A stretch of DNA of 14,008 nucleotides. Source: 66-474 sp035695065. Lineage in GTDB: Bacteria; Pseudomonadota; Gammaproteobacteria; Xanthomonadales; Rhodanobacteraceae. This document shows positions 1 through 7,175 of this stretch, one piece after another. Position numbers and translations under genes: made by a program. How positions within the stretch are numbered: the stretch's first letter is position 1; every line of letters starts with the position of its first letter. A model generated the notes under the pieces. It did no database searches and was not told the DNA's origin. It worked only from the letters and a program-made list of their open reading frames with translations. Where the stretch lies: positions 1 through 14,008 of the forward strand of contig DASSEW010000053.1 of NCBI GenBank assembly GCA_035695065.1. The letters are read 5' to 3'.

Positions 1-441
1 CGCCACCTGCTTGAACATGAACCGGTTCAATAACACGGTGCCGCGGCTGGATTGCTGAAACAGGTATAGATACTTCTCGTCCGACACCACCACCGGCGGC
101 ACGTCGGCGGTGGCCAGAATGGTGCCGTCGACGTCTTCGACCGTCACGATGCCGAGGCCCAGCGGGCGGAGTTGCTGAGGGAAGTTCAGCTTGTTGAAAC
201 CGGTCCATTCCTGATCGTCCGTCGCCGCCGAAACCTTAAGATCCAGGACGTTGTAGTACAGGTCGGTGCCCTGATCCGCGCGGGCGAAGGCGATCACGGT
301 GCCTTGGTGGTCGACCGTGGCGACCTGCCGCAACGACCCGTACGGAAGCGAGACGCGCGGGTCGGACGCCCGGAGCCGGCTGGGCCGGGCAAGCTCGACG
401 GACGGGTTTTGGGCAGCACTAAATAGGCTTTGAGTAGTCAC
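1..441 (-). CDS. N-terminal part of an unrecognised protein, truncated by the window edge
   Basis: A GTG start at 441 opens a reading frame that stays open for 147 codons to the edge of the window. The start is supported by AGAAGGA at 453-447, 5 nt upstream, and by a promoter at 523-494. The product begins MTTQSLFSAAQNPSVELARP and shows no signal peptide or membrane segment. Residues about 38-140 are rich in Val, Leu and aromatic residues and read like beta-strand repeats. The stretch VSDEKYLYLFQQSSRGTVLL near residues 118-137 resembles propeller-blade (hemopexin- or neuraminidase-like) segments of large bacterial surface or toxin-like proteins. That resemblance is an impression from memory, so no function is assigned. 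Arg codons are mixed CGG and CGC, like the two genes to its right and unlike purB and later genes. That it is a real gene is fairly sure; its identity is unknown. Confidence 0.7.
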   Translation of the reverse strand, partial: MTTQSLFSAAQNPSVELARPSRLRASDPRVSLPYGSLRQVATVDHQGTVIAFARADQGTDLYYNVLDLKVSAATDDQEWTGFNKLNFPQQLRPLGLGIVTVEDVDGTILATADVPPVVVSDEKYLYLFQQSSRGTVLLNRFMFKQVA

Positions 442-691
442 AGGTATCCTTCTTGAAAGAGCAGACCGCATCGAATGCCAGGCGCGCCGAGCAAACATAA
501 ACCTAACAACGGACGGTAGTCAACAGGATTCGGTCGGTAATTCGGTAAGTTGCCGTGTCGGTGCAGTCACAGCCGTTTGCCCTGTGATGTACGGAAGACC
601 TGCCGATAAGAGAGTCGCGAAGTACGCCCGGTTGATAACGCAGTCAGCCAGCCGGCGCCGCAGTCAGTTGCCGGTCAGCTTCCGGCGCGCG
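442..691. other. Non-coding gap between the PNPOx-like gene and the left-edge gene
   Basis: This 250-bp stretch lies downstream of the PNPOx-like gene and upstream of the left-edge gene, both on the minus strand. Besides the promoter it holds two copies of ATTCGGT (528-534 and 540-546) with starts 12 bp apart, just upstream of the -35 box, which could be an operator half-site pair. It also has a repeated GCAGTCAG near 640-670. I see no T-tract terminator and no convincing small gene. A plus-strand open frame starting at 584 mostly overlaps the PNPOx-like gene and is treated as a shadow. Confidence 0.5.
494..523 (-). promoter_or_regulatory. Promoter for the left-edge gene
   Basis: On the minus strand TTGACT (523-518) is separated by 18 bp from TATGTT (499-494). 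They match the sigma-70 consensus at 5/6 and 4/6 positions. The predicted transcript start is near 487, giving a leader of about 46 nt that contains the AGAAGGA ribosome site before the GTG at 441. The local sequence is distinctly more AT-rich than its surroundings. The -10/-35 match is seen directly; activity is inferred. Confidence 0.5.
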
Positions 692-1264
692 TCAGCCGGG
701 AGTCGGCTGCTCGCCATCGGCCAGGGCGGGCAGGCCGTCGATGGACACCGGGTTCTTGAGGTGCCCTCGCCCGTCGTACTCCTGCGGGCCCTTCTTCAGT
801 TGATGCAGGTCCAGCACTTCACGGTCGGCCACGAAATCCATCAGCGGCACCGCATAGCCGCAGGACTCCTGTACCCGATCGAGCTCGACCAGGACGATCG
901 ACCGCTGGCCGACCGTCCGTGCTTTGGAGAATATGCCGCGTAACTCGGCAAATTCCGGATCGTCGACCAGCACCACCCGGCCTCGGCCGTACAGTCGGAC
1001 GACGGTCGGCCGGCCGCTGAACGCGGTGAACATCAAGGTGATCCGGCCGTTCTCGCGTAGGTGCGCGATGGTCTCGGCGCCGGAGCCGAAGTAGTCCAGG
1101 TAACCGACGCGGTACTGGTCCAGCACCGCGAACGTGCCGGCCATTCCCTTCGGCGAGACGTTGACATGACCGTCGGCTGCCATCGGCGCGGTGGCCACCA
1201 CGAACATCGGCTGCGCCAGCAGCCAGTGGGCCAGCTTGGGCTCGATGCCGTCCAGCACCTTCAT
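692..1264 (-). CDS. Pyridoxamine 5'-phosphate oxidase-like (FMN split-barrel) family protein
   Basis: A 190-residue protein with the features of the PNPOx-like split-barrel flavoproteins: an N-terminal helix (residues 1-17), a strand MFVVATAPMAADGHVNVSPK at 20-39 with the family's VNVSPKG turn, DYFGSGAETIAHLRENGRI around 57-75, and a C-terminal SIDGLPAL tail. Members bind FMN or another flavin-type cofactor and catalyse redox reactions. True PdxH residues for pyridoxine phosphate are not evident, so the substrate is open. It starts 13 nt after the fumC stop codon and is probably co-transcribed with fumC. Its ribosome site is weak. Arg codons are unlike those of purB: only 3 of 13 are CGC and 6 are CGG. 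The family assignment is sure; the specific function is not known. Confidence 0.85.
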   Translation of the reverse strand: MKVLDGIEPKLAHWLLAQPMFVVATAPMAADGHVNVSPKGMAGTFAVLDQYRVGYLDYFGSGAETIAHLRENGRITLMFTAFSGRPTVVRLYGRGRVVLVDDPEFAELRGIFSKARTVGQRSIVLVELDRVQESCGYAVPLMDFVADREVLDLHQLKKGPQEYDGRGHLKNPVSIDGLPALADGEQPTPG

Positions 1265-1277
1265 GCCCGGTCGCCGA

Positions 1278-2672
1278 TCAGGACGATGCAGGCCGGGTCA
1301 TCGACAGCACGTCCAGCACCTCGTCCAGCTTTTCCTCGGTAATCGCGCCGGATTCGACATGGCCCCGTTCGATGACCACCTGCCGGATGGTCTTGCGCTC
1401 GGCCAGTGCCTGCTTGGCGATCTTGGCCGCCTCGTCGTAGCCGACGTAGTGGTTCAGCGGGGTCACGATGGACGGCGAGGACTCGGCGTACTCCCGGCAG
1501 CGGTCGGCGTTGGCCGCGATGCCGGCCACGCACCGGTCGGCGAACACCCGGCTGACGTTGGCGATCAACCGGATCGATTCGAGCACGTTGCGCGCCATCA
1601 CCGGCAACATCACGTTCAACTCGAAGTTGCCGGCCGCGCCGGCGAACGCCACCGCGGCATCGTTGCCGACCACCTGTGCGACGACCTGGCAGACCGCCTC
1701 GCACAGCACCGGATTCACCTTGCCCGGCATGATGGAACTGCCCGGCTGCAGGTCCGGCAGGAAGAGCTCGGTCAGCCCGGTACGCGGCCCGGAACCCATC
1801 CAGCGGATGTCGTTGCTGATCTTGTTCAGGCTGACCGCGACCGTGCGCAGCGCGCCGGACAGCTCGACCAGGCCGTCCCGGGCGCCCTGTGCCTCGAAGT
1901 GGTCCCGGGCCTCGGTCAGCGGTAGCCCGGTCTCCTCGGCGAGCAAGGCGATCACCTCGGCGGCGAAACCGGCCGGCGCGTTGATCCCGGTGCCGACCGC
2001 GGTGCCGCCCAACGGCAACTCGGCGACCCGGGGCAGGGCAGCCTGCAGTCGCTCCACCCCATAGGAGATTTGGCTTGCGTAGCCGGCAAATTCCTGCCCG
2101 AGGGTGACCGGGGTGGCGTCCATCAGGTGGGTCCGGCCGGACTTGACCACCTCGGCGAATTCGGTCGCCTTGGCCTGCAACGCGCCCGCCAGGTGCCCCA
2201 GCGCCGGGATCAGGTCGGTCACCACCGCCTTGGTGGCCGCGACGTGGATTGCCGACGGGAACTGGTCATTGGAGGATAGCGGGTCGTTGACGTCGTCGTT
2301 CGGGTGGACGCTGCCACCAAGCCGCTCGGCCGCGAGGCTGGCCAGCACCTCGTTGGCGTTCATGTTGGACGAGGTGCCCGAGCCGGTCTGGAAGATGTCG
2401 ATCGGGAACTGCGCGTCCAGCGAGCCTTCGATCACGCGCTGCGCAGCCTTGCCGATCGCCTGCGCCTGCTTGGGCTGCAGGTGCCCGAGTTTGAGGTTTG
2501 CCGCGGCGGCGGACGCCTTGATCAGCCCGAGCGCGCGGATGAACTCGCGCGGCAGGGTCAGGCCGGAGATCGGGAAATTGTCGACCGCGCGCTGGGTCTG
2601 CGCGCCCCACAGCGCATCGGCAGGCACTTGCAGTTCGCCCATGCTGTCGCGCTCGGTGCGGAAGTTCGGCAT
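1278..2672 (-). CDS. fumC: Class II fumarate hydratase (fumarase C)
   Basis: Hydrates fumarate to L-malate in the TCA cycle; a cytoplasmic homotetramer of the aspartase/fumarase superfamily. From the ATG at 2672 it is 464 residues, the usual length. It opens MPNFRTERDSMGELQVPADA, then TGSGTSSNMNANEV, then SGRTHLMDATP with His182 (the active-site His of E. coli H188 type), and the signature loop GSSIMPGKVNP at 311-321 with the catalytic serine. A TTG 33 bp upstream is in frame, but the ATG fits the family start better. The body from SSNDQFPSAIHVAAT onward recalls actinobacterial fumarases more than Xanthomonas FumC (from memory). The first six Arg codons are all CGC, whereas 12 of the following 19 are CGG, with the switch between about 2437 and 2322. 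It is followed by the PNPOx-like gene, and divergent from purB. Confidence 0.95.
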   Translation of the reverse strand: MPNFRTERDSMGELQVPADALWGAQTQRAVDNFPISGLTLPREFIRALGLIKASAAAANLKLGHLQPKQAQAIGKAAQRVIEGSLDAQFPIDIFQTGSGTSSNMNANEVLASLAAERLGGSVHPNDDVNDPLSSNDQFPSAIHVAATKAVVTDLIPALGHLAGALQAKATEFAEVVKSGRTHLMDATPVTLGQEFAGYASQISYGVERLQAALPRVAELPLGGTAVGTGINAPAGFAAEVIALLAEETGLPLTEARDHFEAQGARDGLVELSGALRTVAVSLNKISNDIRWMGSGPRTGLTELFLPDLQPGSSIMPGKVNPVLCEAVCQVVAQVVGNDAAVAFAGAAGNFELNVMLPVMARNVLESIRLIANVSRVFADRCVAGIAANADRCREYAESSPSIVTPLNHYVGYDEAAKIAKQALAERKTIRQVVIERGHVESGAITEEKLDEVLDVLSMTRPASS

Positions 2673-2704
2673 TGCTGGCGTGTCCAGTGGAATGAAAGCC
2701 GGCA

Positions 2705-2710
2705 AGTATA
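2705..2710 (-). promoter_or_regulatory. Candidate -10 box for fumC
   Basis: TATACT on the minus strand matches the -10 consensus at 5/6 and would start transcription near 2698, 26 nt before the fumC ATG. No convincing -35 box is found 16-18 bp upstream, so this is a weak call. The in-frame TTG at 2705-2703 overlaps the box, which argues further against TTG as the start codon. Confidence 0.35.
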
Positions 2711-2751
2711 GCGCGCTCTCGCTTGCCGCCCGCGGTTCCTGGCGTCGCCGC

Positions 2752-2757
2752 TACAAT
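2752..2757 (+). promoter_or_regulatory. Candidate -10 box for purB
   Basis: TACAAT (5/6 match) lies 27 bp before the purB ATG, giving a predicted leader of about 20 nt that includes the GGA ribosome site. The -35 region is poor. It sits back to back with the fumC -10 box 41 bp away, so the two polymerase footprints would overlap and the promoters may compete (inference). Confidence 0.4.
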
Positions 2758-2784
2758 GCGCGCTGATCGGAACCCGGAACCGCC

Positions 2785-4152
2785 ATGCCCCTCGATCCCC
2801 TCACCGCCCTTTCGCCACTGGACGGCCGCTACGCCGCCAAGGCCGACGCGCTGCGCCCGATCTTCAGCGAATACGGGCTGATCAAGGCGCGCGTACACGT
2901 CGAGGTCGAGTGGCTGCTGGCGCTGGCGGCGCTCCCGGGCATCGTCGAATTGCCGCCGTTCTCCGCGTCCACGCAAGACGCGTTGAAGAAGATCGCCAAC
3001 GATTTCTCGGTGGAAGACGCCGCACGCATCAAACAGATCGAAGCCACGACCAACCACGACGTCAAGGCGGTCGAGTACTTCATCAAGGAACGCATCGGCG
3101 ACACGGCCGAGCTTGTGCAAGCGAAGGAGTTCGTCCATTTCGCCTGCACTTCCGAGGACATCAACAATCTCTCCTACGCGCTGATGCTGCGCGATGCGCG
3201 CGGCACGGTGCTGCTGCCGGCGCTCGACAAGATCATCGCGAAACTGCGCGAACTCAGCGTTGCGAACGCCGCGCTGCCGATGCTCTCGCGCACCCACGGC
3301 CAGACCGCTTCGCCGACCACGCTCGGCAAGGAACTGGCCAACGTGGTCGCACGCCTGCAGCGCCAGCGCGCGCAACTCGCGACAATCGAAATCCCCGGCA
3401 AGATCAATGGCGCGGTCGGCAATTTCAACGCGCACGTGATTGCCTATCCCGACGTGGACTGGCGCGCGCTGTCGAAGCAGTTCGTCGAGTCGCTCGGCTT
3501 GCAGTGGAACGAATACACCACGCAGATCGAGCCGCACGACGGCATCGCCGAGCTCTGCGATTGCGCGCGCCGCATCAATACCATCCTGATTGACCTCGCG
3601 CGCGACGTGTGGGGCTACATCTCGCTCGGCTACTTCCGCCAGCAGTTGAAGGCGGGCGAAGTCGGTTCCTCGACCATGCCGCACAAGGTCAATCCGATTG
3701 ATTTCGAGAACGCCGAGGGCAATTTCGGCGTGGCGAACGCGCTATTCGGACACTTTTCCGAAAAACTGCCGATCAGCCGCTGGCAGCGCGACCTCACCGA
3801 CTCCACCGTGCTGCGCGCACTCGGCACCGCGTTCGGCCACACGCTGGTCGCGTTCGATGCGCTGATGCGCGGACTGAACAAGCTGCAGGTGCACGAGGCG
3901 CGACTCGCCGCGGACCTGGACGCGAGCTGGGAAGTGCTGGCCGAGGCGATCCAGACCTTGATGCGCCGCCATGGCCTGCCGGAGCCTTACGAGCAGTTGA
4001 AGGCGCTGACGCGCGGCAAGGGCATCACGCGCGAATCGCTGCGCGAATTCATCAACGCGCTCGATCTGCCGGCCGATGCGAAACAGCGGCTGCTGGAACT
4101 GACGCCCGCCACTTATACCGGCCTCGCGGCCGAACTGGCGCGCGACATCTGA
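2785..4152 (+). CDS. purB: Adenylosuccinate lyase
   Basis: Cleaves SAICAR to AICAR and adenylosuccinate to AMP, releasing fumarate in both steps of purine synthesis; a cytoplasmic tetramer of the fumarase superfamily. The 455-residue product aligns by eye with E. coli PurB almost without gaps: SPLDGRY near the start, IEATTNHDVKAVEYF, FACTSEDINNLSYALML, His171 in LSRTHGQ, and the signature GSSTMPHKVNP at 294-304 containing Ser295. Both catalytic residues have the E. coli numbers. The ATG is preceded by CCCGGAACCGCC, with GGA at usable spacing. Arg codons are 27 of 29 CGC, which sets the reference for the host's codon use. It is divergent from fumC, and the next gene starts 14 bp after its stop, suggesting co-transcription. 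Confidence 0.98.
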   Translation: MPLDPLTALSPLDGRYAAKADALRPIFSEYGLIKARVHVEVEWLLALAALPGIVELPPFSASTQDALKKIANDFSVEDAARIKQIEATTNHDVKAVEYFIKERIGDTAELVQAKEFVHFACTSEDINNLSYALMLRDARGTVLLPALDKIIAKLRELSVANAALPMLSRTHGQTASPTTLGKELANVVARLQRQRAQLATIEIPGKINGAVGNFNAHVIAYPDVDWRALSKQFVESLGLQWNEYTTQIEPHDGIAELCDCARRINTILIDLARDVWGYISLGYFRQQLKAGEVGSSTMPHKVNPIDFENAEGNFGVANALFGHFSEKLPISRWQRDLTDSTVLRALGTAFGHTLVAFDALMRGLNKLQVHEARLAADLDASWEVLAEAIQTLMRRHGLPEPYEQLKALTRGKGITRESLREFINALDLPADAKQRLLELTPATYTGLAAELARDI

Positions 4153-4166
4153 GTGCGACGCGCGCG

Positions 4167-5051
4167 ATGGTGACGCCCTCACCCGCACTGCAGCTCACCG
4201 AAGCCGGTATACGGCGCCGCCTGTTGGTCCGGCAGATCCTGATTTTCGGCGGCATCACCGCCGCGATCTGCACGGTCAATGTGTTTACCGCATTGACCGA
4301 CCACGCGCGCCAGGGTGATCCGTTGCAGTGGTGGGAGCCTGTCGTCTGGGAATACTCCAGCGCGGTGCTGATCTGGGCGCTGATTCCCTTCCTCGCATGG
4401 CTTTATCGACATGCACCGATCACCTCGCGCACCTGGCGCTGGGCGGTGCCGCTGCACCTGGCGGTCACACCGGTGTTCTCGCTGCTCCACGTCGGTGGCA
4501 TGGTGCTGCTGCGCAAGCTGAGCTATGGATTGCTCGGCGGCCATTACCGGTTCGGACCGTGGCTCAGCGACTGGATCTACGAATACCGCAAGGACCTGGT
4601 CGCCTACGCGTTGATCGTCGGCGGCCTGCAGGCGTTCCGCACCTACCGGTTGTGGCTGGAAAGCCAACTCGCGCCGCCGCCTGAACCCGTTGCCCCCGGC
4701 GAGGCGGCCGCCCCCGGGTCCGCGCCGCTGGAAAGACTCGTAGTGAAAAAGCTCAATCGCGAGTTCATCCTCAACACCGCCGATATCGATCGCATCGACG
4801 CAGACGGCAATTACGTCACCATCCACGCGCAGGGCGCGACCTGGCCGCTGCGCGAATCGCTGGCCGCGCTGGAACGCAAGCTCGATTCCAAGCGCTTCGC
4901 CCGCGTGCATCGTGGCCATATCGTCAATCTCGACCGCATCCGCGAAATCCAGCCGTGGGACAGCGGCGACTACCGCATCGTGCTGGCCGATGGCAGCCAC
5001 GTGAATTTCAGCCGCCGCTACCGCAGCCGCCTGCCGCAACTCTTCAATTGA
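4167..5051 (+). CDS. Membrane-anchored LytTR-family DNA-binding regulator
   Basis: A 294-residue protein with two parts. Residues 1-160 hold about four hydrophobic segments (roughly 23-43, 64-80, 93-115 and 144-158) separated by short charged loops. A Pro/Ala-rich linker (168-187) follows. Residues 189-294 form a LytTR DNA-binding domain: FILNTADIDRIDADGNYVTI, then FARVHRGHIVNLDRIREIQP and a terminal HVNFSRRYRSRLPQL. LytTR proteins bind direct repeats with beta-strand-based contacts. Here there is no response-receiver domain, so the membrane part probably senses the signal (inference). The ATG lies 14 bp after the purB stop with no clear ribosome site, so translation may be coupled to purB. 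The next gene, 110 bp downstream, encodes an exported PQQ dehydrogenase and is a possible target, though this is only positional evidence. Confidence 0.88.
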   Translation: MVTPSPALQLTEAGIRRRLLVRQILIFGGITAAICTVNVFTALTDHARQGDPLQWWEPVVWEYSSAVLIWALIPFLAWLYRHAPITSRTWRWAVPLHLAVTPVFSLLHVGGMVLLRKLSYGLLGGHYRFGPWLSDWIYEYRKDLVAYALIVGGLQAFRTYRLWLESQLAPPPEPVAPGEAAAPGSAPLERLVVKKLNREFILNTADIDRIDADGNYVTIHAQGATWPLRESLAALERKLDSKRFARVHRGHIVNLDRIREIQPWDSGDYRIVLADGSHVNFSRRYRSRLPQLFN

Positions 5052-5104
5052 TCGCCGCGACGGCGCCGCTCGTCACCGGATCGCGCCGCTTGTCCCATTC
5101 CGGC

Positions 5105-5133
5105 TTGCGGTAATCCACTGCGCTGCCTAGTTT
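5105..5133 (+). promoter_or_regulatory. Weak candidate promoter for the PQQ dehydrogenase gene
   Basis: TTGCGG (5105-5110) and TAGTTT (5128-5133) are 17 bp apart in the 110-bp gap before the dehydrogenase gene. Each box matches the consensus at only 3/6 positions. The correct spacing is the main support; a LytTR-type activator could compensate for the weak boxes, but no clear repeated LytTR site was recognised. Confidence 0.2.
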
Positions 5134-5161
5134 GCGTTGCATTCCCGAACGGAGTCGCACG

Positions 5162-7111
5162 ATGCGTCTGTCTCTTCGCCGCTGGATGATACCCGCGCTC
5201 GCAGCCCTGCTGGCCGGCTGTGGCGGCTACGCCGCTCCGCCACCCGCGGCGGACGCAGGCTGGGCGCACTACGGCGGCGATGCCGGCGGTACGCGTTACT
5301 CCAGCGCCACGCAGATCACGCCGCAGAACGTGGGTCACCTGCAGGTCGCCTGGACGTTCCGCACCGGCGAGCACGGCGCGGGCTTCCCGGGCGACGCATG
5401 GACCTCGCACATGACGTCGGAAGCCACGCCGATCCTCCACGATGCCACGTTGTACTTCACCACCAGCGCGACCGATGTCGTCGCGATCGATGCGACCACG
5501 GGCAGGCAACGCTGGCGGCACGATTCGCACGTGCCCCGGATCAATTACTCGGATGCGGCCTCGCGCGGCGTCACGTTGTGGATCGATCCGCAATCCGCCG
5601 CGGATGCTCCATGCCATGCACGCATCTTCGCACCCACCCTGGACAGCAGGCTGCTGGCGCTGGATGCGAAAACCGGAAAGTTGTGCGAAGGCTTCGCCGA
5701 TCACGGCGCGCTCGATCTGTTGAACGGCATCCACTCCACCTGGAAGCCGGGCGACAAGTGGCGGGATTACCTCGTCACCTCGCCGCCGGTGATCCTGGAT
5801 GGCAAGGTGATCCTGGGGTCATCCGTGGGCGACAACCGTGGCGTGGAACTGGAGCATGGCACGGTGCGCGCCTACGACGCGCGAACGGGCAAATTCGTCT
5901 GGGGCTGGGATCCGATTCCGCGCGATCCATCCAATCCGATGTATTCGCACTGGAACGCGCACGCGGCGGAAATCACCGGTGCGGCGAATGCCTGGGCGCC
6001 GTTGTCGGTGGACCCGCAGCGGCACCTGGTATTCGTGCCGACGGGTTCGGCCAGTCCGGATTTCTTCGGCGGACTGCGTCCCGGCGACAACCGCTGGGCG
6101 GATTCCGTGGTCGCGCTGGATGGCGACACCGGCAAGCTGGCGTGGGGCTTCCAGCTCGTGCACCACGACCTATGGGATTACGACAGCGCCGCGCAACCGT
6201 CGCTGGTCACGCTGCAGCACGACGGCCGCGCGGTGGATGCGGTGATCCAGCCGACCAAGACCGGCATGCTGTTCACCTTCGATCGCGCAACCGGCAAACC
6301 GGTGTTTCCGATCGTCGAGAAACCCGTGCCGCAGGATGGCGTGCCGGGCGAAGTGCCGTCGAAGACCCAACCTTTCCCGCTCGCGCCCGCGCCGCTGGTG
6401 CGGCAAGGCCCGGTGACGAAAGCCGACCTCGCACACATCTCGTTCGGCTGCCATCTGGAGCGCTACAAGTCCGAAGGCATCTTCACCCCGCCAAGCCTGC
6501 AGGGCAGCGTCGAGCAGCCCGGCTACGCCGGCGGCGTGGAATGGGGCGGACTGGCGTTCGATCCGCAACGGCAGATCGCGGTGGTGAACACCAACGACTT
6601 GCCGATGCTGGTCGCGCTGGTGCCGCGCGACCAATACGAAGCGCAAGGCAATTCCAAGGAATACAAGGATTGGGATTTCTCGCCGATGCACGGTGCGCCG
6701 TACGCCATGCGGCGCAGGGCCTTCCTGTCGTCGCTCGGCACGCCCTGCGTCAAGCCGCCGTGGGGTGAACTGACCGCGATCGACATGCGCACGGGCAAAC
6801 GCTTGTGGCAGGTGCCGCTCGGCAATGCCGTGCTCAACCACTGGAACACGGGCGTGCCGGGCATGGGCGGGCCGATCGTCACCGCATCAGGCGTGGTATT
6901 CGTGGCCGCGACCGTTGACGACGACATCCGCGCCTTCGACATCCATACCGGCAAATTGTTGTGGCAATACAAATTGCCGGCCGGCGGCCAGGCCACGCCC
7001 ATGACTTATGCGATCAACGGCAGGCAATACCTGGTGATCGTGGCGGGCGGACACGGGCCGCTGAGTACGAAGCGCGGCGATTACGTCATCGCGTTCGCGC
7101 TTCCGCAGTGA
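5162..7111 (+). CDS. PQQ-dependent membrane-associated (lipoprotein) dehydrogenase, glucose/quinate/shikimate family
   Basis: A quinoprotein that would oxidise a sugar or polyol in the periplasm and pass electrons to the quinone pool. From the ATG at 5162 it has 649 residues and a strong ribosome site (GGAG at 5151-5154). Residues 1-20 form a lipoprotein signal: MRLSLRR, a hydrophobic core, then LLAGC with Cys20 as the lipidation site. The propeller follows: GWAHYGGDAGGTRYS, ALDAKTGKLCEGF, VRAYDARTGKFVWGWDPIPR, HHDLWDYD at 334-341 (holding the Asp linked to catalysis in E. coli Gcd), TKTG at 365-368 with its conserved Lys, and a closing TPMTYAINGRQYLVIVAGGH. There is no CxxCH haem motif and no Gcd-type multi-helix N terminus. 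No PQQ synthesis genes lie in the window, so the cofactor comes from elsewhere. The substrate is not predictable from sequence. Confidence 0.92.
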   Translation: MRLSLRRWMIPALAALLAGCGGYAAPPPAADAGWAHYGGDAGGTRYSSATQITPQNVGHLQVAWTFRTGEHGAGFPGDAWTSHMTSEATPILHDATLYFTTSATDVVAIDATTGRQRWRHDSHVPRINYSDAASRGVTLWIDPQSAADAPCHARIFAPTLDSRLLALDAKTGKLCEGFADHGALDLLNGIHSTWKPGDKWRDYLVTSPPVILDGKVILGSSVGDNRGVELEHGTVRAYDARTGKFVWGWDPIPRDPSNPMYSHWNAHAAEITGAANAWAPLSVDPQRHLVFVPTGSASPDFFGGLRPGDNRWADSVVALDGDTGKLAWGFQLVHHDLWDYDSAAQPSLVTLQHDGRAVDAVIQPTKTGMLFTFDRATGKPVFPIVEKPVPQDGVPGEVPSKTQPFPLAPAPLVRQGPVTKADLAHISFGCHLERYKSEGIFTPPSLQGSVEQPGYAGGVEWGGLAFDPQRQIAVVNTNDLPMLVALVPRDQYEAQGNSKEYKDWDFSPMHGAPYAMRRRAFLSSLGTPCVKPPWGELTAIDMRTGKRLWQVPLGNAVLNHWNTGVPGMGGPIVTASGVVFVAATVDDDIRAFDIHTGKLLWQYKLPAGGQATPMTYAINGRQYLVIVAGGHGPLSTKRGDYVIAFALPQ

Positions 7112-7119
7112 TGTCCAGC

Positions 7120-7151
7120 TAGCCGGCGCGGAGCACGCTCCGTGCTGGCTA
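7120..7151 (+). terminator. Strong hairpin after the PQQ dehydrogenase gene, without a T-tract
   Basis: TAGCCGGCGCGGAG (7120-7133) pairs with CTCCGTGCTGGCTA (7138-7151) around a CACG loop. This is a 14-bp stem with two G-U wobbles, starting 8 nt after the stop codon. No run of T follows, so it is not a classical intrinsic terminator. It may protect the 3' end of the message, or be a dispersed REP-like element. It lies just upstream of the roxA -10 box. Confidence 0.5.
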
Positions 7152-7163
7152 CGACGTGCTGGA

Positions 7164-7169
7164 TACAAT
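7164..7169 (+). promoter_or_regulatory. -10 box placed immediately before roxA
   Basis: TACAAT (5/6 match) ends 6 nt before the roxA ATG. Transcription would then begin at or next to the start codon, giving a leaderless or nearly leaderless message. The only ribosome-site-like bases, AGGG at 7171-7174, are too close to the ATG to work normally. No good -35 box is seen. The placement is seen directly; leaderless translation is inferred. Confidence 0.4.
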
Positions 7170-7175
7170 CAGGGC

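Noticed and set aside
584..943. A plus-strand frame of 119 codons in the gap and PNPOx-like gene
   Set aside because: Most of it lies opposite the PNPOx-like gene, there is no ribosome site, and the product looks random.
2266..3684. A 472-codon minus-strand frame spanning the fumC-purB junction
   Set aside because: It overlaps two clear genes in other frames, including fumC in the same strand, and its composition is that of a GC-rich shadow.
4179..5039. A 286-codon minus-strand frame opposite the LytTR gene
   Set aside because: Shadow of a gene with recognisable LytTR domain and membrane segments; no domain of its own.
5132..5161. TTG start for the PQQ dehydrogenase
   Set aside because: The ATG at 5162 has a strong GGAG ribosome site and gives a proper lipoprotein signal with Cys at residue 20.
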